Positions 7,800-18,062 of a stretch of DNA of 64,000 nucleotides are shown piece by piece. A program made the position numbers and the translations under genes. The stretch is from Novosphingobium fuchskuhlense (lineage in GTDB: Bacteria; Pseudomonadota; Alphaproteobacteria; Sphingomonadales; Sphingomonadaceae). The stretch covers positions 1,505,934-1,569,933 of the forward strand of contig NZ_KQ954244.1 of assembly GCF_001519075.1 (NCBI RefSeq), given 5' to 3'. Below the pieces are notes generated by a model. The model was not told where the DNA came from. It made no database searches and worked only from the letters and a program-made list of their open reading frames with translations. How positions within the stretch are numbered: the stretch's first letter is position 1; every line of letters begins with the position of its first letter.

Positions 7800-10733
7800 A
7801 TGACTTTTCTGTCCCGGTTCGTCCCGCGCAAGCCGCGCACCGTCACACCCGTTCTTGCCGCGATGCTTGCCGGTCTGCTCGGAGCCGGGGCGCCGGCCCT
7901 GGCCAAGGCGCCGGCCAAGGTGCCAACCAAGACGCCTGCAGTCCGCGCGGCCAGCGCCGCCGGCCCCTGGCTCTATCGCGGCAGCGACGTTCCGCAGGAC
8001 AAGGCATGGGTCTTCGGCGTCCTGCCCAATGGCCTGCGCTATGCGGTGCGTCGCAATGGCGTTCCGCCGGGGCAGGTATCGGTGCGCATGCTGATCGATG
8101 CGGGCTCGCTTTATGAGACTGATCCGCAGCGCGGCTATGCGCACCTGATCGAGCACCTGACGTTCCGCGATTCGAAGTATCTCAAGGCGGGAGAGGCGAT
8201 CCCGGCTTGGCAGCGCCTTGGCGCCACCTTCGGCAGTGACACCAATGCCGAGACGAGCCCCACCCAGACGGTCTACAAGCTCGATATTCCTGACGTTTCG
8301 CCGGCCAAGCTCGACGAAACGTTCCGCCTTCTCTCGGGCATGATCACGGCACCGATCTTCACCGATATCGGCGTGAAGACCGAAGTGCCAATCGTGCTCG
8401 CCGAAATGCGCGAGCGCTCGGGCCCGCAAACGCGCATCGTCGATGGCACGCGTGCGGTGTTTTTCGCCGGACAACCCCTCGGCAGCCGTTCGCCGATCGG
8501 GACAGAGGAGACGCTGAACGCCGCCACTCCGGCCAAGGTCAAGGCGTTCCACGATGCGTGGTACCGGCCGGACAACGCCGTAATCGTGGTGGCCGGAGAT
8601 GCCGATCCGCAGGCGCTGATCGCGCGGATCAAGCAGTGGTTTGGTGCGTGGAAGGGCGCGAAGCTCCCAGGGGGCAAGCGCCCGCCGCATCCCGATTTCG
8701 GCGCGCCCAAGGCGCCGGTCGGTGGCGATCCTGCAAATCCGGTGGGCGAAGCCAAGGTCATGGTCGAACCCGATCTGCCGCGCGTGTTCAATTATGCGGT
8801 GCTGCGGCCGTGGCATCAGGTGCACGATACGATCGTCTACAACCAGGGCCTGATGATCGACCGGCTCGGCATCGCGATCATCAATCGCCGGCTTGAAGGC
8901 CGCGCGCGGTCGGGCGGCAGTTATCTTTCGGCTTCTGTGGAATCGCAGCGCATCAGTCGCTCCGCCGATGCGACGCTGGTGACGGTCACGCCGCTCACCG
9001 ACGATTGGAAAGCGGCGGCGAAAGACGTGCGCGCCGTGATCGCCGACGCGCTGGCCACGCCGCCTAGCGAAGAGGAAATTGCCCGCGAGGTTGCGGAGTT
9101 CGACGTGGCCTTCAAGGTGCCGGTGGAAACGCAGGAAACCCTTGCCGGCTCGAAGCTCGCCGAAGACATCACCGATGCGGTGGATATCCGCGAAACGGTG
9201 GCCAATCCCGATACGGTCTACGGCATCTTCCGCTCGTCGATTCCGCTGTTCACCCCGGCTTCGGTGCTGGAGCACACCCGTGCGCTGTTCAAAGGCACCG
9301 TGGTCCGCTCCGTGCTGATCACGCCGAGCGCTGCAGACGGCACCGAGGCGGACCTGCGCTCGGTGCTGCTCGCGCCGGTTGCACCTTCGTCGGGCAGCCG
9401 CCTTGCCGCCAGCTCGCTGAGCTTCAAGGACCTCCCGCCGATCGGCGAGCCTGGGAAGATCGTCAGCGCCGAAAGCGCGGGCCTGCTCGGGATCGAGCGG
9501 ATCGAACTGGCGAACGGCGTCCGCGCGCTGCTGTGGTCGAATGATGCCGAACCCGGGCGCGTGATCGTGCGGGTCCATTTCGGCGGCGGCTATGCGGTGA
9601 TCGATCCGCGCGATGCGGTCTATGCCTCGCTCGGCGAGACGGCGCTGATGGATACCGGCTTCGGCAATGTCGGCCGCGAGGATCTCGACCGGCTGGCGAC
9701 GGGCCGCAAGCTCAGCCTCGATTTCGATATCCAGGACACGAGCTTCAAGATGTCGGCCGATACGCGTTCGGCCGACCTTGCCGACCAGCTCTATCTCTTC
9801 GCGGCCAAGCTCGCGGTGCCGCGCTGGGATGCCAATCCGGTGGTGCGCGCGCAGGCTGCGGCGCGGCTCGCCTACGAGGCGACCAATGCCTCGGCCGCCT
9901 CGGTGCTGCAGCGCGATGTGCGCTGGCTGCTGAAGGATGGCGATCCCCGCTATGCGCTGCCCAATCCGGCCGAACTCGCCAAGGCCAGCCCGGACGGCTT
10001 CCGCCGTGTGTGGTCGGCGCTGCTCAAGCAGGGGCCGGTGGAAGTCGACATCTTCGGCGATTTCAAGCGCGAGGAGACGGTTGCCGCGCTCGAGCGCACG
10101 TTCGGTGCGCTGCCGGCGCGCGATCCGCTCCCTGCCACGGGCTTTGCCCCGCGGGTGCCCGCACCCGTCGGCGATCCGCTGACGCTGACCCACCACGGCG
10201 ATGCCAACACGGCGGCGGGGCTCGTCGCCTGGCCGACCGGCGGCGGCAATGCCGGGCTTCATGAGGCGCGCCAGCTCGAACTGCTCGCGCAGGTCTTTAA
10301 CAACCGCCTGTTCGATGCGATGCGTGAGAAGATCGGGGCCAGCTATGCGCCGCAGGTCTCCTCCACCTGGCCGCTCGATCTGCCCTCCGGCGGCTACTTC
10401 GCGGCGACGACCCAGCTGCGCCCGGGCGACCTCACCGCCTTCTTCGCCGCGACCGACAAGATCGCCACTGATCTGGCCACCACGCCGCCGACTGCCGACG
10501 AGATCGCGCGCGTCACCGAACCGATGAAGCAGCTGATCACCCGCGCCAGCACCGGCAACGGCTTCTACATGTTCCAGCTTGAAGGCGGGGCCTTCGCGCC
10601 GGAGAAGTTCAGCCAGATCCGCTCGATCCTTGCGGACTACAGCCAGATCGCGCCGGAGCGGCTGCAACTGCTCGCGCGGCGTTATCTCGTGGCGGACAAG
10701 GCCTGGCGGATGCAGGTCGTGCCGGGCAAGTGA
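7800..10733 (+). CDS. Periplasmic M16-family zinc metallopeptidase (two M16 repeats)
   Basis: 977 residues from ATG 7800, which opens a signal peptide (TPVLAAMLAGLLGAGAPALA). The first M16 domain has the inverted zinc motif HLIEH at residues 115-119 and a downstream glutamate in VLAEMRER; the second, inactive-type M16 half starts near residue 560 (IELANGVRALLWSNDAEPGR). The length and architecture match PqqL-like periplasmic proteases, not the half-size mitochondrial type. A much longer in-frame extension upstream covers the FKBP gene and is not real. The GFA gene follows with a GTGA overlap. Confidence 0.9.
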   Translation: MTFLSRFVPRKPRTVTPVLAAMLAGLLGAGAPALAKAPAKVPTKTPAVRAASAAGPWLYRGSDVPQDKAWVFGVLPNGLRYAVRRNGVPPGQVSVRMLIDAGSLYETDPQRGYAHLIEHLTFRDSKYLKAGEAIPAWQRLGATFGSDTNAETSPTQTVYKLDIPDVSPAKLDETFRLLSGMITAPIFTDIGVKTEVPIVLAEMRERSGPQTRIVDGTRAVFFAGQPLGSRSPIGTEETLNAATPAKVKAFHDAWYRPDNAVIVVAGDADPQALIARIKQWFGAWKGAKLPGGKRPPHPDFGAPKAPVGGDPANPVGEAKVMVEPDLPRVFNYAVLRPWHQVHDTIVYNQGLMIDRLGIAIINRRLEGRARSGGSYLSASVESQRISRSADATLVTVTPLTDDWKAAAKDVRAVIADALATPPSEEEIAREVAEFDVAFKVPVETQETLAGSKLAEDITDAVDIRETVANPDTVYGIFRSSIPLFTPASVLEHTRALFKGTVVRSVLITPSAADGTEADLRSVLLAPVAPSSGSRLAASSLSFKDLPPIGEPGKIVSAESAGLLGIERIELANGVRALLWSNDAEPGRVIVRVHFGGGYAVIDPRDAVYASLGETALMDTGFGNVGREDLDRLATGRKLSLDFDIQDTSFKMSADTRSADLADQLYLFAAKLAVPRWDANPVVRAQAAARLAYEATNASAASVLQRDVRWLLKDGDPRYALPNPAELAKASPDGFRRVWSALLKQGPVEVDIFGDFKREETVAALERTFGALPARDPLPATGFAPRVPAPVGDPLTLTHHGDANTAAGLVAWPTGGGNAGLHEARQLELLAQVFNNRLFDAMREKIGASYAPQVSSTWPLDLPSGGYFAATTQLRPGDLTAFFAATDKIATDLATTPPTADEIARVTEPMKQLITRASTGNGFYMFQLEGGAFAPEKFSQIRSILADYSQIAPERLQLLARRYLVADKAWRMQVVPGK

Positions 10734-11128
10734 CCCGGCGCACGGCCCAGTGCCGCTGCGGGCAGCTGACCGCGACCTGCTCGGGCGAACCGGTGCGCAT
10801 CTCGGTCTGCCACTGCCTCGAATGCCAGAAGCGCAGCGGCAGCGCCTTTGCGGTGCAGGCGCGCTGGCCGCAGGATCAGGTCGAGCTCGGCGGCGCCTAC
10901 CAGGAATGGGTGCGGGTGGGGGAAAGCGGCAAGCCCGCGACATTCCGCTTCTGCCCGACATGCGGGGCCACCTTGGCGTTTGTTTCGGCTTCGATGCCCG
11001 AACTCATCGCCGTACCCGTGGGCGCATTTGCCGATCCGACCTTCCCTCCGCCGCGCTTTTCCGTGTTCGAGACGCGCCGGCATCCCTGGGTGCGCGTTTC
11101 CGGGGCTGATGGGGAGCATTGGGATTAG
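10730..11128 (+). CDS. GFA-family (CENP-V/glutathione-dependent formaldehyde-activating) zinc protein
   Basis: 132 residues. Zinc cysteines are arranged as CRC near the N-terminus, CHCLEC, and FCPTCGA, the GFA domain pattern. Despite the family name most members are of unknown function; some may bind S-hydroxymethyl-glutathione. The start is GTG at 10730, overlapping the M16 stop (GTGA), so expression is probably coupled to that gene, with no obvious functional link. Confidence 0.85.
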   Translation: MTRRTAQCRCGQLTATCSGEPVRISVCHCLECQKRSGSAFAVQARWPQDQVELGGAYQEWVRVGESGKPATFRFCPTCGATLAFVSASMPELIAVPVGAFADPTFPPPRFSVFETRRHPWVRVSGADGEHWD

Positions 11129-11230
11129 GGCCGCTCTGGTCAGGCACTGCGCGGCGCAAACGGCGCGAAGCAGAGAATTTTAACCCCGTTCGGCTATTCG
11201 CAAACGCGGTCCAAGGTTGCGGAGCGGAGC

Positions 11231-12367
11231 ATGACTAACAGGTTGGTCGGGGCCATTGCAGCTTTTTTGATGACGCTCGTTCCGGCCACCATGATTGTCC
11301 ATGTCATGCTGCTGGGCCAAGGCCTGACAGCGGAAAACCTCTTCGCGGTCAGCCTGCTTGCCGCGCTCATGGGCGTCAGCATTTCCGTCATGCCCGCCGT
11401 CATGACCTGGCGGCGACTTTCGCCGGAGGAAGTGGCCGCCGGGCCGATGTGGCGCCGCGCAAGGCCCGCGCGCGTGCCGATCGACGCCGAAGATGAGGTG
11501 GCGCTCAGAAAGCGCGCCCTGTTTGTCTTCTTGATCGCCCTGCTTGCGATGCTGGCGGTGCTGAATGCGTGGGACAGCCACGGTATGGGCGCGCTGACTT
11601 ACCAGCCGCATCCCGCGACGTATTTGCCGGCATTTATGGTTGCGGCCGCCGTCGCCGCTTCGGCCTATCGCCAAGCGCGGGATCGCCTGGCTACCCCGGC
11701 TGGCGATGCCGATGAGAAGCCTGTCACCCCGACATCGGAAGCTCCAGCCAAACAGCCATTGCCTCGTGAAGTGGCGGTCCGGACATTTGGCAGGGCAGAT
11801 CGCAACAAACCATCACGCCGCGCGCCGGCGCATACCGCCCCTGATTGGGGTCTCCTTGCCCTTCTGTTCGGTTTCGGCTGCCTGTTTCTGGCGCTTGGCG
11901 TGCTGAGCAACTCCGGCATGTCATTCCTGTTCGCGTCCCTGCAGCTCGGCACGGCGGCGGCAATGGCCTATGATCGCAAGGTCGGCGTGCTGCTGCGAAA
12001 GGTGGCCATGCCGGGGCCGCGCCAAGCCCTTTTGCTGGTGGCCTGCTGGTTTACTTTGTTGGTGTTGCTGACCACGCTGGACTATGCGCTGAAGCCGCTC
12101 GACGACAGCCGCGCGGTCCCTGCGCAGGTCGCAATCAATCTGATCGCCCGCATCCTGTCTGCTTTGGCCGCATTTCTTCTGGCGTTGCCGCTGCTCGCGG
12201 CAATCGTCCGCGAAACGCCTGCCGAGGGCGAGGAACGGCCGCTCTGGCCGCTGTTTGCGGCTTTGGCGGGCGGAGGCCTGTGCTGGTATTTGCTGGCCGT
12301 GCTGTGGGCCGCTTTTACCGGGCCCACGGCGCAGTACGGAAACGTTTACTGGGCGGAATCGTCATGA
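11231..12367 (+). CDS. Uncharacterised integral membrane protein (larger partner)
   Basis: 378 residues with about eight hydrophobic segments: two near residues 5-57, two near 95-145, and four to five after a hydrophilic, Lys/Arg-rich linker (about 150-205). No motif of a transporter or enzyme family was recognised. The ATG at 11231 is preceded by GGAG. It overlaps the next gene by ATGA, so the two membrane proteins are probably made together and may form a complex. Confidence 0.75.
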   Translation: MTNRLVGAIAAFLMTLVPATMIVHVMLLGQGLTAENLFAVSLLAALMGVSISVMPAVMTWRRLSPEEVAAGPMWRRARPARVPIDAEDEVALRKRALFVFLIALLAMLAVLNAWDSHGMGALTYQPHPATYLPAFMVAAAVAASAYRQARDRLATPAGDADEKPVTPTSEAPAKQPLPREVAVRTFGRADRNKPSRRAPAHTAPDWGLLALLFGFGCLFLALGVLSNSGMSFLFASLQLGTAAAMAYDRKVGVLLRKVAMPGPRQALLLVACWFTLLVLLTTLDYALKPLDDSRAVPAQVAINLIARILSALAAFLLALPLLAAIVRETPAEGEERPLWPLFAALAGGGLCWYLLAVLWAAFTGPTAQYGNVYWAESS

Positions 12368-12852
12368 CTGCCAATGTCATGCCCCCGGCTTCGCTGCTGA
12401 TCGGGGCAAGCCTTTCTGTGTGGTGGCAGGCGCTCACCCGCGCCGATCAGCCCAGCCTTGATCGGGACCGCCTGTTCCCCGCCGCGATCCGGGGTGCTGT
12501 CGCCATGATAGCGCTGGCGCTGCCAGCGTTCCTCATCGTCGCTTCGGGCCTGTTCGGTTCCGTCCGATCAATCCTCGAGGGGAGCGCAACGCTAAGCCTG
12601 ATCACCGGCCTTGTCTGGCTCTATGCATTGACGCGCATTCTGCCGCTGCAGCCCACATCAGGGCTGCGGGCACTCGGCGTCGGCTTCGCCCTCACTCTGC
12701 TCATGTCGCTCATGTTCGGTATTGCCGGCTACAACGGTTGGGACCCTTATCTCGGGGATCTGTTGCAAGTCCTCGTCGGTTTTCCCGTCCTGCTTGCGGG
12801 CTGGTGGCTGGTCGTCACGAAAGTCCCGCGCTGGGCGAGAGAATTTATCTAG
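12364..12852 (+). CDS. Uncharacterised integral membrane protein, Yip1-like in appearance (smaller partner)
   Basis: 162 residues with four to five hydrophobic helices (IRGAVAMIALALPAFLIVASG, LSLITGLVWLYALTRI, GVGFALTLLMSLMFGIAG, VGFPVLLAGWWLVV). The arrangement, with a short cytosolic start and a helix bundle, recalls Yip1-type membrane proteins, but no diagnostic motif is visible. ATG 12364 overlaps the preceding stop (ATGA). The longer frame opening at 12280 lies inside the previous gene. Confidence 0.7.
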   Translation: MTANVMPPASLLIGASLSVWWQALTRADQPSLDRDRLFPAAIRGAVAMIALALPAFLIVASGLFGSVRSILEGSATLSLITGLVWLYALTRILPLQPTSGLRALGVGFALTLLMSLMFGIAGYNGWDPYLGDLLQVLVGFPVLLAGWWLVVTKVPRWAREFI

Positions 12853-12932
12853 GAGCCTGCCGTCCCCGCCAAACCTTTGCATTTGTGCACCGGTACCGCT
12901 AAACGCGCGCGTCCTTCAGGAAAGCGAGTACC

Positions 12933-14306
12933 GTGGCAACGAACTGGAATGCAAACAGCTGGCGCGCGGCAGAGGCCAAGCACCTGCCCACTTACCCCGA
13001 TGCGGCAAAGCTCGTCGCGGTCGAGGAAACGCTGACCCGGTTTCCCCCGCTGGTGTTTGCGGGCGAGGCGCGCGCGCTGAAGGCCGATCTCGCGCAAGTC
13101 GCGGCCGGCAAGGGTTTTCTGCTTCAGGGCGGGGACTGCGCCGAGAGCTTCGCCGAGTTCCATCCCAACAACATTCGCGACACCTTCCGCGTGCTGCTGC
13201 AGATGGCGGTCGTGCTGACTTTCGCCAGCAAGCAGCCGGTGGTGAAGGTGGGCCGCATGGCCGGCCAGTTCGCCAAGCCGCGCTCCTCGCCGGTCGAGAA
13301 GATCGGCGATGTCGAACTGCCGAGCTACCTCGGTGACAACATCAATGGCATCGAGTTCTCGGCCGAGAGCCGCATTCCCGATCCGGAGCGCATGCTGCGT
13401 GCCTATTCGCAGGCCGCCGCCACGCTCAACCTGCTGCGCGCGTTCTCGACCGGCGGCTATGCCAACTTGCGGCAGGTTCACCAGTGGACGCTCGATCATA
13501 TCGGCAAGAGCCCGTGGGCGGCCAAGTTCGGCGAGATGGCCGACAAGATCGGCGAGGCGCTCGATTTCATGGAGGCCTGCGGGGTCAACCCCGGCACCGT
13601 GCCGCAGCTGCAGGGCACCACGTTCTACACCAGCCATGAGGCGCTGCTGCTCCAGTACGAGCAGGCGATGACGCGGCAGGATTCGCTCACCGGCCAGTGG
13701 TACGATACCAGCGCGCACATGCTGTGGATCGGCGACCGCACCCGCTTTGAGGGTTCGGCACATGTCGAGTTCCTGCGCGGCGTGGGCAATCCCATCGGCA
13801 TGAAGTGCGGGCCGAGCCTGACGCCCGACGCACTGCTGCGCATGCTCGACACGCTGAACCCCGCGCGCGAGCCGGGCCGCATGACCCTCATCAGCCGCTT
13901 CGGGCACGACAAGGTTGAAGCCGGCCTCCCGCCGCTCGTCCGCGCCGTCGCGCGCGAAGGACACCCGGTGGTGTGGTCGTGCGATCCGATGCACGGCAAC
14001 GTGATCAAGGCGGACAACGGCTACAAGACGCGTCCGTTCGACCGCATCCTGAGCGAAGTGAAGGGCTTCTTCGCCGTCCACCGCGCGGAAGGCACGCATG
14101 CCGGCGGCATCCATATCGAGATGACCGGGCAGGACGTGACCGAATGCACCGGCGGCGCGATCGCGATCAGCGAAGCCAGCCTTGCGGACCGCTATCACAC
14201 CCACTGCGACCCGCGCCTCAACGCGGCGCAGTCCATCGAGCTTGCCTTCCTGCTGGCCGAGGCGATCAACCTCGAACGCGCCGAACGCAAGGCCGAAGCC
14301 GCCTGA
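12933..14306 (+). CDS. Class II 3-deoxy-7-phosphoheptulonate synthase (DAHP synthase)
   Basis: 457 residues, the usual class II (plant/Mycobacterium AroG-type) length. Signatures include [27 protein letters not shown], the metal-binding Cys within that first block, [32 protein letters not shown] and [19 protein letters not shown]. It condenses phosphoenolpyruvate and erythrose-4-phosphate as the first step of the shikimate pathway in the cytosol. The start is GTG at 12933 with AGGAAAGCGAG upstream. It stands alone; no other aro gene is near. Confidence 0.95.
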   Translation: MATNWNANSWRAAEAKHLPTYPDAAKLVAVEETLTRFPPLVFAGEARALKADLAQVAAGKGFLLQGGDCAESFAEFHPNNIRDTFRVLLQMAVVLTFASKQPVVKVGRMAGQFAKPRSSPVEKIGDVELPSYLGDNINGIEFSAESRIPDPERMLRAYSQAAATLNLLRAFSTGGYANLRQVHQWTLDHIGKSPWAAKFGEMADKIGEALDFMEACGVNPGTVPQLQGTTFYTSHEALLLQYEQAMTRQDSLTGQWYDTSAHMLWIGDRTRFEGSAHVEFLRGVGNPIGMKCGPSLTPDALLRMLDTLNPAREPGRMTLISRFGHDKVEAGLPPLVRAVAREGHPVVWSCDPMHGNVIKADNGYKTRPFDRILSEVKGFFAVHRAEGTHAGGIHIEMTGQDVTECTGGAIAISEASLADRYHTHCDPRLNAAQSIELAFLLAEAINLERAERKAEAA

Positions 14307-14310
14307 GCGC

Positions 14311-15270
14311 CTAGACCGGCGGCAGCGGGGGCCGGAAGTCCCCCTGCCGCCAGGGCGCATCCGGCATCTCTTCCGCATCCGGCACGGCAAAGCGCAGGTA
14401 GCCGAAGAACGTAGCGATGGTCCGTTCCGCGGCGTCGGTGATGGCGCGCCGCCCATGCAGGAAGCGCGTGTTGTCGAGCAGAAGCACGTCGCCTGCCTGC
14501 CAGCGCACTTCGGCGGTGAGCGCCTCTCCGGCCGCGTGGATGGCCTGCAGCCACGCCTCCGGCACCGGGGTGAGGTCATCGAGCAGCGGGAAGTTGCCGC
14601 GGCCATTGTTGAAGCGGGCAAAGAGCAGGAAATTGCCGAACGCGGGGCCTGCCGAAAACATCGGCCGGTGCAGCGCGGGCCGTGAAAACTCCCGCGCGAT
14701 GCGGCCATCGGGCATGCGAAAGAAGCGATAGGGGCAGGGGCGCGGCGGGCTTGCCAGCAGCGCATCGCCTGGCGTTTCCGTACCCAGCCAGAACCGCAGC
14801 AGTTCGGGCCAGACGCCCATCACGTAGACAAGGCGGCGGTCGGCCAGCCCCTTGCGGACCGGTTCCGGCAGCGCGTCGGCAAGCGCGATCCCGTCACACA
14901 GTGTCGTCTCGCCGCCCGTGCCCGGCGGGCTCAGGCAGCCGAACAGCGCGGCATCGGGTTTCCACGGCTCGCGCGCAAGTTCGGGGTGCAGCGCAAAGGG
15001 CTGGGTCCCGCCGTCGACGCCTTGGATTGCGTGCACGGCATCGAGCACTGCGCGGCCCGGGGTCTCGTTGATTACTGCGGTGGCGCACACGGTGCGGGCG
15101 AAGGTGCGGAAGGCATCGAGGTCTGCCCCGAAGCCGCGCAGCAGCAGCGCGCCGTGGGTCTTGTATGCTTCTTCGACGAAGGCGGGATCGATAGCCCCAA
15201 TCCCTTCGCAGCCTGAGGGCGTGACCACGGCGTAGGGCCGTCCGGGGGCGGGGGGATTGATCACAGCCAT
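14311..15270 (-). CDS. TauD/TfdA-family Fe(II)/2-oxoglutarate dioxygenase
   Basis: 319 residues. Features are THGALLLRGFG near the N-terminus, the first iron ligands in FALHPELA (H-x-E), DNTRFLHGR with the distal histidine, and the 2-oxoglutarate-binding arginine in ERTIATFFGYLR. The family hydroxylates small organic acids or amino acids. No substrate is evident. It is divergent from the sulfotransferase-like gene across a 136-base region that carries a GC-rich palindromic repeat; it converges with the DAHP synthase, only four bases apart. Confidence 0.82.
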   Translation of the reverse strand: MAVINPPAPGRPYAVVTPSGCEGIGAIDPAFVEEAYKTHGALLLRGFGADLDAFRTFARTVCATAVINETPGRAVLDAVHAIQGVDGGTQPFALHPELAREPWKPDAALFGCLSPPGTGGETTLCDGIALADALPEPVRKGLADRRLVYVMGVWPELLRFWLGTETPGDALLASPPRPCPYRFFRMPDGRIAREFSRPALHRPMFSAGPAFGNFLLFARFNNGRGNFPLLDDLTPVPEAWLQAIHAAGEALTAEVRWQAGDVLLLDNTRFLHGRRAITDAAERTIATFFGYLRFAVPDAEEMPDAPWRQGDFRPPLPPV

Positions 15271-15297
15271 GGTGCTTGTGGCCTAACCCACCCCCAG

Positions 15298-15357
15298 CCC
15301 CTCCCGCAAGCGGGAGGGGAGAAGAGCAGGAGGCTGGCCGCAAGCGGGAGGGGAGAA
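15298..15357. repeat. GC-rich palindromic intergenic repeat
   Basis: A perfect 10-base inverted repeat, CCCCTCCCGC with GCGGGAGGGG around AA (15298-15319), followed by a second copy of the right half: GCAAGCGGGAGGGGAGAA occurs at 15306-15323 and again at 15340-15357. It lies between two divergent genes. Such CTCCCGC/GCGGGAG palindromes are dispersed intergenic elements in many sphingomonad genomes (from general knowledge). Confidence 0.7.
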
Positions 15358-15406
15358 CGACCCGCCAGCACGTGCGGGCGGCGTGAAATCGCGTTAAGGC
15401 GCTACG

Positions 15407-16363
15407 ATGCAGCTGACCCTCGCAGCCATTGCCGCCTCGCCCGATCACTACCTTCATTCGTTCGAGGGTGCGGACGCGGTGATCGTGCCGATGGACCGGG
15501 CGGCCTATGCGCGGTCCATCTTCCTCGATGCTCGCATTTCGCCAGCGGGGGATGGTGCGGCGCTGTTTCCCGCCTCAGCGCTGGCCGAAGCTGCGCCACC
15601 GCCGCAGACCACTGCATGGATCTTTCATGTCGCCCACTGCGGCTCCACCCTGCTGGCCCGCGCGCTGGAGCATGTGTCCAGCGGTCTCGTCCTGCGCGAA
15701 CCGATGGCGCTGCGCCAGCTGGCATTTGCGCCCGATCCAGTCCGGCTGCGCCTGGCGCTTGCCATGCTGTCGCGGCGCTATGGCGGGGAGGCGCCGACGC
15801 TGATCAAGGCCAATGTCCCGGTCAATGCGCTGCTGCCTGCGTTGGCCGCGGCAGACCCTGCGGCGCCTGCCGTGTTCCTCTACCTTGGCCTTGAGGATTA
15901 CGCTCTGGCCGTGCTGCGCAGCCCGCAGCATCGCGGCTGGGTGCGCGAGCTGGCCGCGCGCTTTGCGGGGGCGCTCCCCGGTTCAGACGATGCGGCCAGC
16001 CTCGCCGCGCTGTGGCTCTGGCAGATGCGCGCCTTCGCCGCTGCTCTGGATGTCATGCCGCAGGGCGTCACGCTCGATGCCGAGCGCTTTTATGCAGCGC
16101 CCGGGCCAACGCTTGCGGCGCTGGCGCCGCGTCTCGGCCGGGCGGTCGATCCGGCTCGCGTGGCCGAGGCCGTGTCGGGGCCATTGTTCCAGACTTATTC
16201 GAAGCGCCCCGGCGCGGCGTTCGACAACACCGCCCGGCTCGAACGCCGCGCTTTGCTGATGCGCGAACTGGCTGGAGACCTGGCGCAGGTGCGCGGGCTT
16301 GCCGCGCGCACCGCGCCGGATCTGCCCGCGCTCGAAACGCGGATCGCCTCGGCCGCGCTCTGA
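15407..16363 (+). CDS. Sulfotransferase-like P-loop protein, function unknown
   Basis: 318 residues. WIFHVAHCGSTLLARALEH near residues 70-88 resembles the PAPS-binding 5'-phosphosulfate loop of sulfotransferases (hydrophobic strand, then GSTxL). A later LYLGLEDYALAVLRSP could be the 3'-phosphate region, but this is weak. The rest is Ala-rich and helical. It is divergent from the TauD-type dioxygenase, which may indicate shared regulation. Alternatives are another P-loop kinase-like family. Confidence 0.55.
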   Translation: MQLTLAAIAASPDHYLHSFEGADAVIVPMDRAAYARSIFLDARISPAGDGAALFPASALAEAAPPPQTTAWIFHVAHCGSTLLARALEHVSSGLVLREPMALRQLAFAPDPVRLRLALAMLSRRYGGEAPTLIKANVPVNALLPALAAADPAAPAVFLYLGLEDYALAVLRSPQHRGWVRELAARFAGALPGSDDAASLAALWLWQMRAFAAALDVMPQGVTLDAERFYAAPGPTLAALAPRLGRAVDPARVAEAVSGPLFQTYSKRPGAAFDNTARLERRALLMRELAGDLAQVRGLAARTAPDLPALETRIASAAL

Positions 16364-16376
16364 CCGCGGAGTCTGG

Positions 16377-18062
16377 TCAGAGCACCAGATCGGCTGCCGT
16401 CAGCGCATTCACGCCGGTCAGCAGGATCGCCAGCTCGGGCTTCGCATCGGCGTTGGTGCTGGCATAGAGCATGTGGGTCGCGGCATCGAACCAGACCACG
16501 CCAGCGGCCTGACCATCGCCCGGCGCGGCATTCGCGAAGGCGAAGGCGCTGCCCGGCGTGCCCGCGACGCCATCGATCGCCGAAAGGTCGATCTTGTCCA
16601 CGCCGCTGACGAAATCGGTGATCACGTCGGGCTTGCCGCTGCTGTCGGCAACCGCCGTGAACACGAAGACATCGGCGCCGGCACCGCCCGAGAGCTTGTC
16701 AAAGCCGAGGCCGCCCTGCAGCGTGTCGTTGCCGTCGCCGCCGGTGAGGACGTCATTGCCATCGTCGCCGCTCAGATTGTCATCGCCTGCGCCGCCCTTG
16801 AGCGTATCGGCTCCCGCGCCGCCAGTGAGGTGATCGCTGCCGGTGCCGCCGTCGAGCTTGTCGTTGCCGAGGCCGCCTTGCAGCGTATCGTTACCATCGT
16901 CGCCAGCCAGCGTGTCGTTGCCGTCGGCGCCGGTCAGGCTGTCGTCGCCCGCGCCGCCGTGGAGCGAATCGACGCCGACGCCGCCTGCAAGCGCGTCGTT
17001 GCCAGCGCCGCCGTCGAGCTTGTCGTCGCCGAGGCCGCCCTGCAGCGTGTCATTTCCGTCGCCGCCCGCGAGGGTGTCGTTGCCGTCGTCGCCATTGAGA
17101 TCGTCGTTGCCGAGCCCGCCCTTGAGCGTGTCGGTGCCAGCACCGCCGTTCAGGATGTCGGCGCCGGTGCCCCCGTCGAGGCTGTCCTTGCCGTCACCGC
17201 CGCTGAGCGAATCGTCATCCGCGCCGCCGAGCAGCTTGTCGTTGCCGGCGTCGCCCGCGATCACGTCGAGCCCGACGCCGCCGTTGATGGTGTCGTTGCC
17301 CGTACCGCCGAACAGATCGTCGTCGCCTTCACCGCCGTCGAGCGCATCGTTGCCGTCGCCGCCATTCAGATGGTCGTTGCCGATCCCGGCGTTGACGTGA
17401 TCGCTGCCAACCGTGCCGCCGAAGTGCTGGTCTACCCCGCTGTTGCGCGGATCGCCGGGCAGCGCGGTACCGTCGGGCGCGGTGAACAGGTTGCTGGTGC
17501 GCACGTAGAACGTCGGATCGTCGGTCGTGCTCGGGGTCTGCGTGAAGACCTCGATTTCAGTGAAAGTCGCGAACTTCGTCGTCAGGGTTACCACGCCGGC
17601 GGGATCGGCGCTGATCGTCTGGTTGCGATGCAGATCCTCGGCGTGCCAGTTACCGTCATCGAACTCGAAGCGATGTACGCCGCTGGCGTCGATCACGAAC
17701 TTGAAGGTACCATTGGAATCGCTGCCATGTTCGCCGCTTCCAGCGTGGGCTTCGCCTTCGCCCTGGTGCTGCGGCGGGGTGATCACGTTGCCCTGCGCGT
17801 CCGTGATGACCCGGCTGGTACGCAGATAGAAGGAGGCGTCATCGCTCGTGTCGGGCGTCTGCTTGAACACCTCGGTCACCGTGAACTTGTCGAACTTCGA
17901 CACGATGGTCACATCGAGCGAGGCCGGGTCGGCAACAGTACCCATGGTGATGGTCTGGTTGCGATGATCATCCGGCTTCCAGGTGCCGTCGTCGTATTCA
18001 AAGCGGTGCACGCCGGTGCTATCCTTGACGAACTTGACAATATTATCGAACGGACCGCTCAT
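16377..18062 (-). CDS. RTX calcium-binding repeat protein with duplicated N-terminal module
   Basis: 561 residues. The N-terminal third holds two copies of an unrecognised module of about 80 residues ([12 protein letters not shown] ... SFYLRTSRV and [12 protein letters not shown] ... TFYVRTSNL), separated by a His/Gly/Glu-rich linker. Residues about 220-470 are an uninterrupted array of nonapeptide RTX repeats (GGxGxDxLx, e.g. [13 protein letters not shown]), which bind calcium in a parallel beta-roll. The C-terminus ([33 protein letters not shown], then an aliphatic tail) is the usual peptidase-M10C-type serralysin region and type I secretion signal. No type I secretion genes are nearby. AGGAAA precedes ATG 18062. 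Confidence 0.88.
   Translation of the reverse strand: MSGPFDNIVKFVKDSTGVHRFEYDDGTWKPDDHRNQTITMGTVADPASLDVTIVSKFDKFTVTEVFKQTPDTSDDASFYLRTSRVITDAQGNVITPPQHQGEGEAHAGSGEHGSDSNGTFKFVIDASGVHRFEFDDGNWHAEDLHRNQTISADPAGVVTLTTKFATFTEIEVFTQTPSTTDDPTFYVRTSNLFTAPDGTALPGDPRNSGVDQHFGGTVGSDHVNAGIGNDHLNGGDGNDALDGGEGDDDLFGGTGNDTINGGVGLDVIAGDAGNDKLLGGADDDSLSGGDGKDSLDGGTGADILNGGAGTDTLKGGLGNDDLNGDDGNDTLAGGDGNDTLQGGLGDDKLDGGAGNDALAGGVGVDSLHGGAGDDSLTGADGNDTLAGDDGNDTLQGGLGNDKLDGGTGSDHLTGGAGADTLKGGAGDDNLSGDDGNDVLTGGDGNDTLQGGLGFDKLSGGAGADVFVFTAVADSSGKPDVITDFVSGVDKIDLSAIDGVAGTPGSAFAFANAAPGDGQAAGVVWFDAATHMLYASTNADAKPELAILLTGVNALTAADLVL

Noticed and set aside
7761..10961. 1066-residue minus-strand open frame opposite the M16 peptidase
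   Set aside because: It is Arg/Ala/His-rich antisense sequence covering an intact two-domain peptidase; a product of high GC.
16690..17400. Regular DNA repeats resembling a CRISPR or tandem array
   Set aside because: The roughly 27-base period encodes RTX nonapeptides; there are no unique spacers and the frame is open throughout.
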